Notes: generated by a model not told the origin, from the sequence alone. Numbered from the stretch's first letter, positions 24,881 to 33,826 are shown. The stretch is 64,000 bases of DNA from Bradyrhizobium commune (GCF_015624505.1 NZ_CP061379.1:7315001-7379000), one strand, 5' to 3'. A program made the numbers and translations.

Positions 24881-25336
24881 ATGAGAGGTGCGAATAAGAT
24901 GATGTGCGCGGCAGCCGCCGTGTTGTTGCTGTTTTCGGTCGCGAGCTCGCCGGCGAAGGCGCAGTTCGCAGGATTTGGTGGCGGAGGCGGCGCCGGCGGC
25001 GCTGATATGATGACCCAGATGGCCCCGATGCTCGAGATGATGAAGGCCAAAATGGGCAAGCGCCGCTTCGCCGCGCTGATGCAGACCATGGGTCCGATGA
25101 TGGATGGCAGTGGCGGTGGTGGTTTCGGCGGCATGATGGGTGGCATGGGCGGTATGGGCAACATGATGGGCGGAGGCGGCATGATGCCGACCGGCTTCGG
25201 CGGCATGGGCGGCGGCGATATGATGAGCATGATGGGTGGCGCCGGCGGCGCCAACATGATGGCGATGATGCCGCAGCTGATGCAGCTCGCCAATTTCGGC
25301 GGCGGCGGTGGCGGCCATCGCCGCCACAAGCACTAG
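24881..25336 (+). CDS. Secreted Gly/Met-rich low-complexity protein
   Basis: A 151-aa protein with a clear signal peptide (residues 1-28: basic start, AAAAVLLLFSVASS core, cleavage after AKA). The mature part consists of runs such as GGMMGGMGGMGNMMGGGGMM and ends GGGGGGHRRHKH. A central non-repetitive segment (MLEMMKAKMGKRRFAALMQTMGPMM) may be an amphipathic helix. Methionine-rich secreted proteins often bind Cu(I), and the His-rich end would fit metal binding, but nothing proves it. GAGGAGCATGCC precedes the ATG. Its end overlaps the convergent MATE gene by 4 bp. Confidence 0.75.
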   Translation: MRGANKMMCAAAAVLLLFSVASSPAKAQFAGFGGGGGAGGADMMTQMAPMLEMMKAKMGKRRFAALMQTMGPMMDGSGGGGFGGMMGGMGGMGNMMGGGGMMPTGFGGMGGGDMMSMMGGAGGANMMAMMPQLMQLANFGGGGGGHRRHKH

Positions 25337-26778
25337 TCAGCGGCGCCAGACAGGGCGGGCCTGATCGTAGCCTTGCTTTCGCGCGGGCCCCAGCGTGTCA
25401 GCACCACGCTGGAGCATGAGAGCAGGCCAAGCACGACCATCGAGCTCGCGGCGAGCCAGAAGTAGTTTTGCGCGGTGGCGTCGTGCGTCGACAGCCACCA
25501 GCCGATCGCCGCGATGTAGACGAGCCGTGCGGTCTGCGCCAGCACCGGGCCGATCACCTTGGCTGCGCCCTGCGACGAGAAGTACATCGCCGAGGCGAGG
25601 CCGATGAAGGCATAGAACGGCGCCACCGTCGACAGATATTGATGGCTGGTCGCGCGAACCGTCGTACTGTCGGTGAAGATGTTGACCCAGAGATCGGGGA
25701 AGGTCGCGACGAGGCATCCCGGCATGCCGACGGCCACGAAGGCGCTCGCCCCTGCGATCCATGCGATACGGCGTGCGCGCGCGATGCGGCCGGCGCCGAC
25801 CGCCATGCCGATCATCGGCACCGAGGCGATGCCGAACGAGAATGCGATCGAGGTCAGCAGGAATTCGAGCCGCGCGCCGATGCCGTAGCCGGCGAGGATC
25901 GCGGTGCCGAACTTCGCCAGCATGTGGGTGAAGATCGAGATCGTCAGCACCGATTGCAACGGCGAGAAGCAGGCGATGGCGCCGACCTTGAGGATGTCGA
26001 AGAACATCGCCCATTGGATGCGCAGGCCCCGCAGCTTCGGCACGACACGGGCGCGGCCGGAGAACAGGTACCAGCTCATCACGCAGATGTTCATGGAATA
26101 GGCGATCAGCGCGCCGGCGGCAACGCCGCGCATGCCGAGCTGCGGCACCGGCCCAAGCCCGAGGCCGAGCGTGCCGCCGAGCACGACCTGCCAGACCGCA
26201 GAGTTGAGGATCAACAGCGACGGCAGCTTCATGTTGCCGGTGCCGCGCAGCACGCCCGCCATGGTGTTGAGCAGCCAGGGCAATACGGCGCCGCCGAAAA
26301 ACACCTGGGTGTAGGCGATCGCATGGGTCAGCACATTGCCGCGGCCGCCGAGCATTTCGAGCACTTTTGGCCCGAAGATCAGCATGCCCAGCATGAAGAC
26401 GAGCCCGAAGGTGATGCCGATCAGCAGCGCATGCATGGCAAGGGTGCCAGCGCGTTCGCGATCCCCCGCGCCGAGCGCACGTGCGATGGCCGAGGCCACC
26501 GCGCCGCCCATGGCGCCGCCCGACATCGTCATGGTCAGGATCACTGTCGGAAACACCAGCGCCATCGCGGCCAGCGCTTCGACACCAAGGCGTCCGATAT
26601 AGGAGGTCTCCGCGATCACCACGCAGGTACCGGCCGAGAGCGCAATCACGTTGGGCCAGGCGAGGGAAAGCAGCGTGCGCAGGATCGGTCCGTCGGTCAA
26701 CGCGCTCTTCACGGGGCGCGGGAGCTCCGGCAACGGGCGTTCTTGCTCATCGACCGGGATTTCGGCGATGTCAGACAT
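25333..26778 (-). CDS. MATE-family multidrug/metabolite efflux transporter
   Basis: Inner-membrane transporter of 481 aa with 12 predicted hydrophobic segments in two matching halves, typical of MATE (NorM/DinF) exporters driven by Na+ or H+. Family features include LLSLAWPNVIALSAGTCVVIAETSYIGRLG near the start, GGAMGGAVASAIARALGAGDRERAG in the first half and PMIGMAVGAGRIARARR in the second. I choose ATG 26778 (MSDIAEIPV), since GGGAGAGGAA lies just before it. Substrate unknown. Confidence 0.88.
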   Translation of the reverse strand: MSDIAEIPVDEQERPLPELPRPVKSALTDGPILRTLLSLAWPNVIALSAGTCVVIAETSYIGRLGVEALAAMALVFPTVILTMTMSGGAMGGAVASAIARALGAGDRERAGTLAMHALLIGITFGLVFMLGMLIFGPKVLEMLGGRGNVLTHAIAYTQVFFGGAVLPWLLNTMAGVLRGTGNMKLPSLLILNSAVWQVVLGGTLGLGLGPVPQLGMRGVAAGALIAYSMNICVMSWYLFSGRARVVPKLRGLRIQWAMFFDILKVGAIACFSPLQSVLTISIFTHMLAKFGTAILAGYGIGARLEFLLTSIAFSFGIASVPMIGMAVGAGRIARARRIAWIAGASAFVAVGMPGCLVATFPDLWVNIFTDSTTVRATSHQYLSTVAPFYAFIGLASAMYFSSQGAAKVIGPVLAQTARLVYIAAIGWWLSTHDATAQNYFWLAASSMVVLGLLSCSSVVLTRWGPRESKATIRPALSGAAD

Positions 26779-26945
26779 TTCCTCTCCCGGGCACAAGCGC
26801 CAAATGCGGCGCGGCAATCACTTGGTGTGCCAATAATTTTGTTCGCGCCAAGGGCGCGGCGAGAGGCTTGTTAGCACGGCAATTGCCGATTCCTCCTGCG
26901 CCTGATGCAGGCGTGCCCTGCGACAGCGCATTTCAACAGATGGAA

Positions 26946-27998
26946 TTAGGCGATGGTCCAGAGCAGCGGCGGGCGGCCGCCGGCGAATGGATGCAAATGC
27001 ACGGCGATGTGCCGCCCGCAGCCCGCGGCCAGCCCCTCGAACAGCCCCTCCAGCACCTTGGCGCAGGCGCGGTGATAGTCGGCGACGTCATCCATCAGCT
27101 TCCAATTCTGCTGGCGGATTTCGAATGTGCCTTCTGACGTCGTCGTCTCGGCCGCATCGTCCTGCGCGGCGAACAGCGCGTTGAGGAACGATGCGAATTC
27201 GCTCGCACCGCCACGGTTCATCGACAGCGCCGCCGCGACCTCGTCAAAATACTGCATCCCGATCAGCTTGCCGGTGAGGTGCAGGAGATAGCCGGCATCC
27301 TCCGGACCAAACAAGTGCACCATCACGGGTGCGGCGGTGCGAACATATTCCATCGCATAGTTGCGATAGGCCTTTTCCAGCCGCGGCTTCGGCCAGCTCG
27401 ACACCGGCAGAGCCGGCGCCGTCTTCGCGTCGAACAACGGCGCTTCCAGATGCCGCGCGAAGACGAGACGCTGGTCGAGCTCCAGCGGATGATCGTATTG
27501 ATGGTAATAGCCTTCGAGCCCGTCCTGGCCGTCGACGCTCTGCTTGGTGCAGACGAAGCCGAGGCGGAGATCGCCGAGGGGTACGCCATTGTTGGCGTGC
27601 CAGCCGCGCAGCATCGCGCGCGAGACTTCGCCCGGCACGCCGCAGATCGCGGTGCCCTTCCAGATCCAGCGCGGCGGCGGATAGCGGATCCAGGCTTTGC
27701 AATCGCTCTCATACATGTATTCGACATGCACGCCGCCGATCCAGTTGGAGAGATAGTGATATTGCGCAGCCGCCACCGCCGGCGGCAGATAGCTGAGCCC
27801 GAGCTTCTCAAGCCCCGGCAGGAAGCGCTCCTGCTGCTGGCGGCGGAATACACGGAAGACGAATTCGGCCGCATCGGCCGTGCCGCGACGCGTGACCACG
27901 GTGAGGATGAGACCGGTGAAGTAGGCGTGATAGAGATCGGCGACCGCGCGCCAGCGCTTCCATTGGGCTTCTTGTGCGGAGTCTGATGCGGCGGTCAT
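26946..27998 (-). CDS. Hypothetical protein, 350 aa
   Basis: I do not recognise this cytoplasmic protein. It is rich in aromatic residues (YLPPAVAAAQYHYLSNWIGGVHVEYMYESDCKAWIRYPPPRWIWKG) and has no signal peptide or membrane segment. Conserved-looking features are CGVPGEVSRAMLRGWHANNG and several Cys and His residues (for example CKAW, CGRHIAVHLHPF), compatible with an enzyme. It lies downstream of the dCTP deaminase gene on the same strand, separated by a palindromic repeat. Confidence 0.65.
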   Translation of the reverse strand: MTAASDSAQEAQWKRWRAVADLYHAYFTGLILTVVTRRGTADAAEFVFRVFRRQQQERFLPGLEKLGLSYLPPAVAAAQYHYLSNWIGGVHVEYMYESDCKAWIRYPPPRWIWKGTAICGVPGEVSRAMLRGWHANNGVPLGDLRLGFVCTKQSVDGQDGLEGYYHQYDHPLELDQRLVFARHLEAPLFDAKTAPALPVSSWPKPRLEKAYRNYAMEYVRTAAPVMVHLFGPEDAGYLLHLTGKLIGMQYFDEVAAALSMNRGGASEFASFLNALFAAQDDAAETTTSEGTFEIRQQNWKLMDDVADYHRACAKVLEGLFEGLAAGCGRHIAVHLHPFAGGRPPLLWTIA

Positions 27999-28075
27999 GT
28001 TCGCTCCCGGCTCTTGTTTTACGGGAGTGTGTCATCGCGGATGGAGCGGCGCAACCTGACGCGACCTTGGCAGTA

Positions 28076-28155
28076 CCGGATGGAGCGCAGCGCAATCCGG
28101 GATTGGTGCCACAAGCGACAGAGTCCCGGATTTCGTTTCGCTCCGTCCGGGCTAC
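28076..28155. repeat. Palindromic repeat (CCGGATGGAGCGCA type)
   Basis: Inverted arms CCGGATGGAGCGCAGCGCAA and its imperfect reverse complement (28125-28151) enclose a 23-bp loop. A second member lies at 35254-35340. Confidence 0.75.
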
Positions 28156-28159
28156 GGAA

Positions 28160-29296
28160 TTACACCCGAAAATGCTTGCTCAGCTTCAGGCCCTGCGCCT
28201 GGTAGTTCGAGCCGATGCGCTGGCCGTACATGGCGTCGGGGCGGGCGAGCATCTTCTCGTAGACGAGACGGCCGACGATCTGGCCGTGCTCGAGGATGAA
28301 CGGCACTTCGCGCGAGCGCACCTCCAACACGGCGCGCGATCCTTGCCCGCCGGCGCCGGCATAGCCGAAGCCGGGATCGAAGAAGCCGGCATAGTGCACG
28401 CGGAATTCGCCGACCAGCGGATCGAACGGCACCATCTCCGCGGCGTAGTCTGGCGGCACCTGCACCGCCTCTTTCGACGCGAGGATGTAGAACTCGCCGG
28501 GATCGAGGATCAGGCTGCCGTCGGAACGCGCCGAGATCGGCTCCCAGAAGTCTTCCACCGCATAGCCGGAGCGGCGATCGACATCGACGACGCCGGTGTG
28601 GCGCTTGGCGCGGTAGCCAACAAATCCATTCGCCTTCTCGCCGGAGAGATCGACGGAAACGGCGACGCCGCCGGCGAGATCGGCATCGTCGACATCGACG
28701 AGACGCTCGGACGCATGCAGCGCATCGAGCTCGTCGGCATTGAGGATGGCGTCACCGGTGCGGAAGCGCACCTGCGACAGGCGCGAGCCCTCGCGCACCA
28801 GCACCGGAAACGTCTTCGGGCTGATCTCGGCATACAGCGGGCCGTGATAGCCGGCGCCGATCATGTCGAAGCGGCGGGTGCCGTCTGCGATCACGCGGGT
28901 GAAGACATCGAGCCTCCCGGTGGAGCTCTTGGGATTTGCGGCCGCGACGATCTCCGGCGGCAGCGCAAGGCTTTCCAGCAGTGGCACGATGTAGACGCAG
29001 TTGGTCTCGAGCACCGCACCGTCGGCAAGGCTGAACTCGTGCAGCTTCAACTCGTCGATGCGCTCGGCGACAGTGGCGCCGGGGCCGGGCAGGAAGCTCG
29101 CGCGCACGCGATAGGCGATGTCGCCGAGGCGCAAATCGAGGCTTGCCGGCTGGATCTGGCTTTCGACGAAATCGTATTCGGGCAGGATGAGCCCCGCCTC
29201 CGCCATCGCCGCGATCATGCGGTCGGGCAGGATACCATTGGCGTCGGCAGCGACCGTGAAGCTCAACCGGGGGTCCTCATCAGGGGTCAAACGCAT
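28160..29296 (-). CDS. dcd: 2'-deoxycytidine 5'-triphosphate deaminase, double-length form
   Basis: Converts dCTP to dUTP for thymidylate synthesis. The 378-aa protein is twice the usual Dcd length and contains two dUTPase-like beta-barrel halves, a form known from alphaproteobacteria. Half one has GILPDRMIAAMAEAGLI, QPASLDLRLGDIAYRVRASFLPG and NPKSSTGRLDVFTRVI. Half two has GSLILDPGEFYILASKE and MVPFDPLVGEFRVHYAGFFDPGFGYAG. The start is at ATG 29296. It is divergent from the metZ riboswitch. Confidence 0.88.
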   Translation of the reverse strand: MRLTPDEDPRLSFTVAADANGILPDRMIAAMAEAGLILPEYDFVESQIQPASLDLRLGDIAYRVRASFLPGPGATVAERIDELKLHEFSLADGAVLETNCVYIVPLLESLALPPEIVAAANPKSSTGRLDVFTRVIADGTRRFDMIGAGYHGPLYAEISPKTFPVLVREGSRLSQVRFRTGDAILNADELDALHASERLVDVDDADLAGGVAVSVDLSGEKANGFVGYRAKRHTGVVDVDRRSGYAVEDFWEPISARSDGSLILDPGEFYILASKEAVQVPPDYAAEMVPFDPLVGEFRVHYAGFFDPGFGYAGAGGQGSRAVLEVRSREVPFILEHGQIVGRLVYEKMLARPDAMYGQRIGSNYQAQGLKLSKHFRV

Positions 29297-29383
29297 CCGG
29301 ACATGCGGAATATGCTGGTCTTTCAGGGCTAGCCGATGGACGCCTTGACGGAAAGGGCATTGCGGAATATGAGCATCACTTAT

Positions 29384-29446
29384 CCCGTGGTGATTTGAGC
29401 CGGCCGGCTTGCAGCCACGTTAAATAAATCGCTAAACAGGCCGGGG
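29384..29446 (+). promoter_or_regulatory. SAM-II riboswitch controlling metZ
   Basis: The sequence matches the SAM-II (metA motif) aptamer. P1 is CGTGG (29386-29390) with CCACG (29415-29419), enclosing TGATTTGAGCC and the CCGGCC loop. GTTAAATAAATCGCTAAA follows, then GGCCGG (29439-29444), which closes the pseudoknot with the loop. It lies 80 bp upstream of a methionine-biosynthesis gene, the usual target. SAM binding should lower metZ expression. Confidence 0.9.
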
Positions 29447-29457
29447 ACCTCTGTGAT

Positions 29458-29491
29458 CCCGGCCAGTGGAGTTATCCAGGCCGGTTTTTTT
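29458..29491 (+). terminator. Intrinsic terminator between SAM-II aptamer and metZ
   Basis: CCGGCC (29459-29464) can pair with GGCCGG (29479-29484), followed by seven Ts (29485-29491). CCCGGCC (29458-29464) is also the exact complement of GGCCGGG in the aptamer (29439-29445), so an anti-terminator is possible when SAM is absent. Confidence 0.75.
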
Positions 29492-29524
29492 GTGACCATT
29501 TTCGGTGGTCACGCAGGAGGTCCT

Positions 29525-30715
29525 ATGTCGAAGTCGTCCGCCGCATCCTATCGTCCCGAAACCCGCCTGGTCCATTCCGGCACGCTCCGCTCGCAATATG
29601 GCGAGACGTCGGAGGCGCTGTTTTTGACCCAGGGCTACGTCTACGCCAGCGCCGAGGAATGCGAGGCGCGGTTCAAGGGCGAGGATCCCGGCTTCATCTA
29701 TTCGCGCTATTCGAACCCGACGATCGCGATGTTCGAGCGCCGCATGATCGAGCTCGAAGGCGCCGAAGCGGCGCGCTCGGCGGCGACCGGCATGGCCGCA
29801 GTGACGACCGCGATCCTGGCGCCGCTGAAAGCCGGCGATCACGTCGTGGCGTCGCGCGCGCTGTTCGGCTCGTGCCTCTACGTCATTCAGGATCTCTTGC
29901 CGCGCTACGGCATCGAGACCACGCTGGTCGACGGGCTCGATCTCGACCAGTGGCAGCGTGCGCTGAAGCCCAACACCAAGACGTTCTTCCTCGAGAGCCC
30001 GACCAATCCGACGCTCGGCGTGCTCGACATTCCCGGCATCGCCGAGATCGCGCACAGAGGCGGCGCGCGCCTCGTCGTCGACAACGTGTTCGCAACCCCG
30101 ATCTGGCAGAGCCCGCTCGCACTCGGCGCCGATGTCGTCGTCTACTCCGCGACCAAGCACATCGACGGCCAGGGCCGCTGCCTCGGCGGCATCATCCTGT
30201 CGTCGGAAGCCTTCATCGCCGAGCACATCCACAATTTCATGCGCCAGACCGGCCCGTCGATCTCGCCGTTCAACGCCTGGGTCCTGCTCAAGGGCCTGGA
30301 GACGCTCGGCGTGCGCGTGCGCGCGCAGACCGATACGGCAGCGCACATCGCCGACGTGCTGGCGAGCCATCCGAAAATTTCGCGACTGGTCTATCCCGGC
30401 CGCGCCGATCATCCGCAGGCTTCGCTCGTGAAGAAGCAGATGCGCGGCGGCTCGACGCTGGTCGGCTTCGAGGTGAAGGGCGGCAAGCAGGCCGCATTCC
30501 GCGTGCTCAACGCGCTCAAGCTTGCGAAGATCTCCAACAATCTCGGCGACGCCAAGAGTCTGGTGACGCACCCGGCAACGACGACGCATCAGCGTTTGAA
30601 GCCCGAGGATCGCGCGACGCTCGGCATCAGCGAGGGCTTCATCCGCTTCTCCGCAGGGCTCGAGCATGTCGATGATCTGATCGAGGATCTGACGGCGGCG
30701 CTGGAGAAGGCGTGA
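29525..30715 (+). CDS. metZ: O-succinylhomoserine sulfhydrylase
   Basis: PLP enzyme of the Cys/Met metabolism family that makes homocysteine from O-succinylhomoserine and sulfide in direct sulfhydrylation. The 396-aa protein has FIYSRYSNPTIAMFERRMIELEGAEAARSAATGMAA, the PLP site YSATKHIDGQGRCLGG (lysine in ATKH), and SLVTHPATTTHQRL near the end. GCAGGAGGTCCT precedes ATG 29525. The riboswitch and terminator upstream tie it to methionine supply. MetZ rather than MetB or MetC is favoured by the GLETLGVRVRAQTDTA region and by context. Confidence 0.9.
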   Translation: MSKSSAASYRPETRLVHSGTLRSQYGETSEALFLTQGYVYASAEECEARFKGEDPGFIYSRYSNPTIAMFERRMIELEGAEAARSAATGMAAVTTAILAPLKAGDHVVASRALFGSCLYVIQDLLPRYGIETTLVDGLDLDQWQRALKPNTKTFFLESPTNPTLGVLDIPGIAEIAHRGGARLVVDNVFATPIWQSPLALGADVVVYSATKHIDGQGRCLGGIILSSEAFIAEHIHNFMRQTGPSISPFNAWVLLKGLETLGVRVRAQTDTAAHIADVLASHPKISRLVYPGRADHPQASLVKKQMRGGSTLVGFEVKGGKQAAFRVLNALKLAKISNNLGDAKSLVTHPATTTHQRLKPEDRATLGISEGFIRFSAGLEHVDDLIEDLTAALEKA

Positions 30716-30716
30716 C

Positions 30717-30780
30717 GGCGAATGGCGAATAGTGAGTGGCGAATGGATCCTTATTCGCTACTCGCTATTCCCTACTCGCA
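30717..30780. repeat. Dispersed GCGAATGGCGA-type repeat, copy 1
   Basis: Forward units (GCGAATGGCGAATAGTGAG, GTGGCGAATGG) are followed by inverted counterparts (TTATTCGCTACTCGCTATTC). The element fills the gap between metZ and the convergent SGNH gene and could act as a bidirectional terminator. Related copies are at 52058-52124 and 53617-53682. Confidence 0.75.
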
Positions 30781-30782
30781 CC

Positions 30783-31778
30783 TCACATCGGCCGATAGGT
30801 CCGCACGTCGGCAGGCACGTTCACCCCGAGCTTGATCTGGCCGACCGAGCGGATGATGTCGTCTCCAAGCAGCTGGGCGAAGCAGGCGTAGCCCCAGTCG
30901 TTCATGTGCAGGCCGTCGGCGATGACGAAACTCTCGACCGGGATCGCCTGCTTCTCGTGCCAGTCGCGCATCACCTCGAAGCGCGGGAAGATGCCGACGT
31001 GACGGAGCTCGGCGACCTTGCCGAGCAGCTTCACCATCTTGCTGGCGCTTTCGGCGCGCTGCGTCACCTGCGGCGAATATTGCGGATCGACCAGCACGAC
31101 GTCGGCATCGCCCGCGGCCTGAATGCGGGTGATGCCGTCCTCGACCATCTTGGCGGTGTCGCCGGGATCGAGATTGCGCAGCACGGCGTTGGTGCCGACC
31201 TGCCAGATCACGAGATCCGGATGCACGTCGATCACTTCTTTCTGAAGGCGCTTCATCATCTCGGGCGCGTCCTCGCCGCCGATGCCGGCATTGATCACGG
31301 TGATGTCGGCGGTCGGATATTTCCGGCGCAGCTGCGCCGCGAGACGGTTCGGATAGTTGAAGTCGGGCGAGCTTGCGCCATAGCCGGCCGTCGACGACGA
31401 TCCGAACGCGACGATCACGACGGGCTTGCCGGCGACGAGCTTGCCCGCGACATGCGGGAGCGAGCCCATCGTCTTCGAGCCGACCTTCGGCGCCAGACAG
31501 GGCACGCGGGCAAAAATGTCGCCGGCGGATTTCGCGACCTGCTTCACCTTGTCGATGGCGCGCGCGGCGATACCGCGCTGCTCAGTCGGCGATGTGGCGG
31601 CGACCGTGGTCTGGGACGGCGATGCGGGAGCAGGATTAGCGGCCTGCGCCGGGGCGGGCGCCGCCTGCGCGGCTTGAGCGAGAGCGGGCGTCTGCGAGGC
31701 GGGCGTCAGCAACAGCAGGAGAGCCGCTGCGGAGGCAGACAGCGATGTCGACAGCCACAAAGGGCGGAGAGAACTCAT
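30783..31778 (-). CDS. Secreted SGNH/GDSL hydrolase
   Basis: Periplasmic esterase-type protein of 331 aa with a signal peptide (about 1-35, cleaved after ALA) and an Ala/Pro linker. The SGNH blocks are complete: block I AFGSSST (Ser nucleophile), block II NAGIGGED, block III VGTNAV, and block V DGLHMND with the Asp-His pair. Third gene in the set opgC, degenerate SGNH protein, SGNH hydrolase, all on the minus strand with short gaps. A role in adding or removing acyl groups on a periplasmic glucan is inferred from the OpgC context. Confidence 0.85.
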   Translation of the reverse strand: MSSLRPLWLSTSLSASAAALLLLLTPASQTPALAQAAQAAPAPAQAANPAPASPSQTTVAATSPTEQRGIAARAIDKVKQVAKSAGDIFARVPCLAPKVGSKTMGSLPHVAGKLVAGKPVVIVAFGSSSTAGYGASSPDFNYPNRLAAQLRRKYPTADITVINAGIGGEDAPEMMKRLQKEVIDVHPDLVIWQVGTNAVLRNLDPGDTAKMVEDGITRIQAAGDADVVLVDPQYSPQVTQRAESASKMVKLLGKVAELRHVGIFPRFEVMRDWHEKQAIPVESFVIADGLHMNDWGYACFAQLLGDDIIRSVGQIKLGVNVPADVRTYRPM

Positions 31779-31790
31779 TAACGCTAGACC

Positions 31791-32570
31791 TCAATTTTGC
31801 TGCTGGGCCGGTCCCAGATGGGCAGCGTCGATCACAAACTGTGCCAACGCCCGGCCAAGGCAATCATGGACCTGCTTCGCCAGTTCAGGGCCGCGGGACG
31901 GGCTGAACAGGTCGAACTGACCCTGATCATTCCACTGCCGCATGATGGCGAAACGGTCGAACAGCGGAACGTCGTGCTCCTGCGCCACCACCCGCATATT
32001 GTCGAGATAGGGCGGCGCCGAGATCATGGTTTCGGTACGCGGGCTGTACTGCAAGTTCATCAAGACGACGTCGGCCCCTGCATTTTGCAACGCAGCGACC
32101 CCTTCGGTCACGGCGCCGCGAAAATCATCGGGATCGATGGATCGGATAGCATCCACGGTCCCGGTCTGCCAGACGACCAAAGTAGGCGCTTTTGCTTCCA
32201 TCAGCTTAACGAAGGTGGCAGCGGCCTCCTCCGCGGTTTTCTTGCTCTGTATTTCTACGGAGACGTGCACGGCCTCCGAAGGCGGCAGCTTTTCCTTCAG
32301 AATGGCCTGCATTCGCGCCGGATAGGATGCGTCCTCGGAGGCCGGAATCGTGGTCGAACGGCTGCCGATCACAAGGATTTCGAGCGGTTTGCCGGCCTTG
32401 ACGGCATCGGCGACCTTCGGGAGCTGGCTTTCGCTGGTGAGCAGGTAGGACGGCAATTCGCAGGCGGCAGGCGCGGCCGAGGCCGCAGGCGCAGCATCGT
32501 CCGCGCGCGCCGGGGGCGCGGCGACACTACCGCACAGCAGGATCAGGCTCAGGAGAACCTTCGCCTTCAT
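31791..32570 (-). CDS. Secreted SGNH-like protein lacking catalytic residues
   Basis: A 259-aa paralogue of the downstream SGNH hydrolase, with a signal peptide ending PPARADD. Block I is IGSRST, so a Ser remains in the nucleophile region. Block III reads QTGTVDAI, with the usual Asn missing, and the end (FDLFSPSRGPELAKQVHDCLG) has no D-x-x-H. Block II cannot be found. It may be a non-catalytic partner or a binding protein. Its ATG shares a base with the opgC stop (TGATG), so translation is coupled. Confidence 0.75.
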   Translation of the reverse strand: MKAKVLLSLILLCGSVAAPPARADDAAPAASAAPAACELPSYLLTSESQLPKVADAVKAGKPLEILVIGSRSTTIPASEDASYPARMQAILKEKLPPSEAVHVSVEIQSKKTAEEAAATFVKLMEAKAPTLVVWQTGTVDAIRSIDPDDFRGAVTEGVAALQNAGADVVLMNLQYSPRTETMISAPPYLDNMRVVAQEHDVPLFDRFAIMRQWNDQGQFDLFSPSRGPELAKQVHDCLGRALAQFVIDAAHLGPAQQQN

Positions 32571-33826
32571 CAGCCCCCTCCCGCCAGATCGGCGTTGCCG
32601 ACGGCGTTCTTGGTTTTCGCACCGCTCTTGTCAGCCACGCGCTTGTACCACGAAATCACCCATGCAACGCCCCACATGATCAGGATTCCGGAGAGACTAA
32701 TCAGCGCATGCATGGCGGGGCCGCCGGAGACCTCGGCCAGGATGAAATGTCCGGCGAAGGCCAGGAAGACGCCGAGGCAGAAGATCTCCAGCGAATGCTG
32801 GCCGCACAGGATCAGCGGCCGCAGCCAGGGCGATTTCAGGCCCGGCCACTCGCGCGGCAGGAAACGCACGGTGAGCGCGGCCAGCGCCAGGAAATGCGTG
32901 AAACGCAACACGTCGAGGTCGGTCTTGTCGATCGGATACATCCACTGCTCGAGCCGCTTCGGCATCAGGTGGGAGAGCTGCGGCACGTACCAGGTCAGCG
33001 TCACATAGAACGCCGCGACAATATAGGCGATCGATATCCACATCGTCACGGGCGACGCGAGAATACGCGACATGCGTCGCGCACCTCCGAGCGCGCACCA
33101 TGCTCCGAACACGAACAGCAATTGCCAGGCCAGCGGATTGAACGCCCAGAAGCCGTTCGGATAGGCCGAGAAGTAGAGATCGTATTCCCAGGTGACGGCG
33201 TAAAGCAGGACCGACAGGCCGAGTGTGACGTCGGGCTTCCACTTCATCGACCACAGGATCAGAGGCAGCGCCAGCATCAAGACGATGTACAGCGGCAGCA
33301 CGTCCATGTTGACGGGACGGAAGCGCAACAAGAGCGCCTGCACGATGGTGACGTCGGGCTGCTTGAGGAAATCCATGATCCCCATCTCTTCGGTGTAGAG
33401 CGGGTTTTCGAAGCTGGTCGCGACGTAGGAGATCTCGGCGAGGAAGATCGTGAACAGGAAGACGTGGGCGACATAGATCTGCCAGACCCGGCGCAGGATG
33501 CGCGCGGTGGCGATGACGACACCGCTCTCCAGCATCGCGCGGCCGTAGACGAAGGCGGCGGTGTAGCCGGAGATGAAGATGAAGATCTCGGTGGCGTCGC
33601 TGAAGCCGTAATTGCGGATCGTGAACCAGGTCAGAAGATTGGGCGGCAAATGATCGATGAAGATCAGCCACAGCGCCAGCCCGCGGAACAGGTCGAGCCT
33701 GAGCTCGCGCTCGCCGATGGCGGGCAGCGTGATGGCCGGCGCGGCCACGCGCGGCCTTGCCTCCGCAGGTTTTGCACCCGCGGTTCCCGCAATCGTCGAT
33801 CCCGTCACTTGATCGGCAATGGTCAT
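32570..33826 (-). CDS. opgC: OpgC-family glucan succinyltransferase/acyltransferase membrane protein
   Basis: Inner-membrane protein of about 418 aa with roughly ten hydrophobic segments. The OpgC/acyltransferase-3-like start RELRLDLFRGLALWLIFIDHLPPNLLTWFTIRNYGFSDATEIFIFISGY is diagnostic. The family transfers succinyl or similar groups to osmoregulated periplasmic glucans. I favour ATG 33826 (MTIADQV); an in-frame ATG at 33922 would add 32 residues. It is the first gene of an operon with two secreted SGNH-type proteins, consistent with glucan decoration. Confidence 0.85.
   Translation of the reverse strand: MTIADQVTGSTIAGTAGAKPAEARPRVAAPAITLPAIGERELRLDLFRGLALWLIFIDHLPPNLLTWFTIRNYGFSDATEIFIFISGYTAAFVYGRAMLESGVVIATARILRRVWQIYVAHVFLFTIFLAEISYVATSFENPLYTEEMGIMDFLKQPDVTIVQALLLRFRPVNMDVLPLYIVLMLALPLILWSMKWKPDVTLGLSVLLYAVTWEYDLYFSAYPNGFWAFNPLAWQLLFVFGAWCALGGARRMSRILASPVTMWISIAYIVAAFYVTLTWYVPQLSHLMPKRLEQWMYPIDKTDLDVLRFTHFLALAALTVRFLPREWPGLKSPWLRPLILCGQHSLEIFCLGVFLAFAGHFILAEVSGGPAMHALISLSGILIMWGVAWVISWYKRVADKSGAKTKNAVGNADLAGGG

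Noticed and set aside
27974..29332. 452-aa plus-strand open frame opposite dcd
   Set aside because: Antisense shadow of the well-supported dCTP deaminase.
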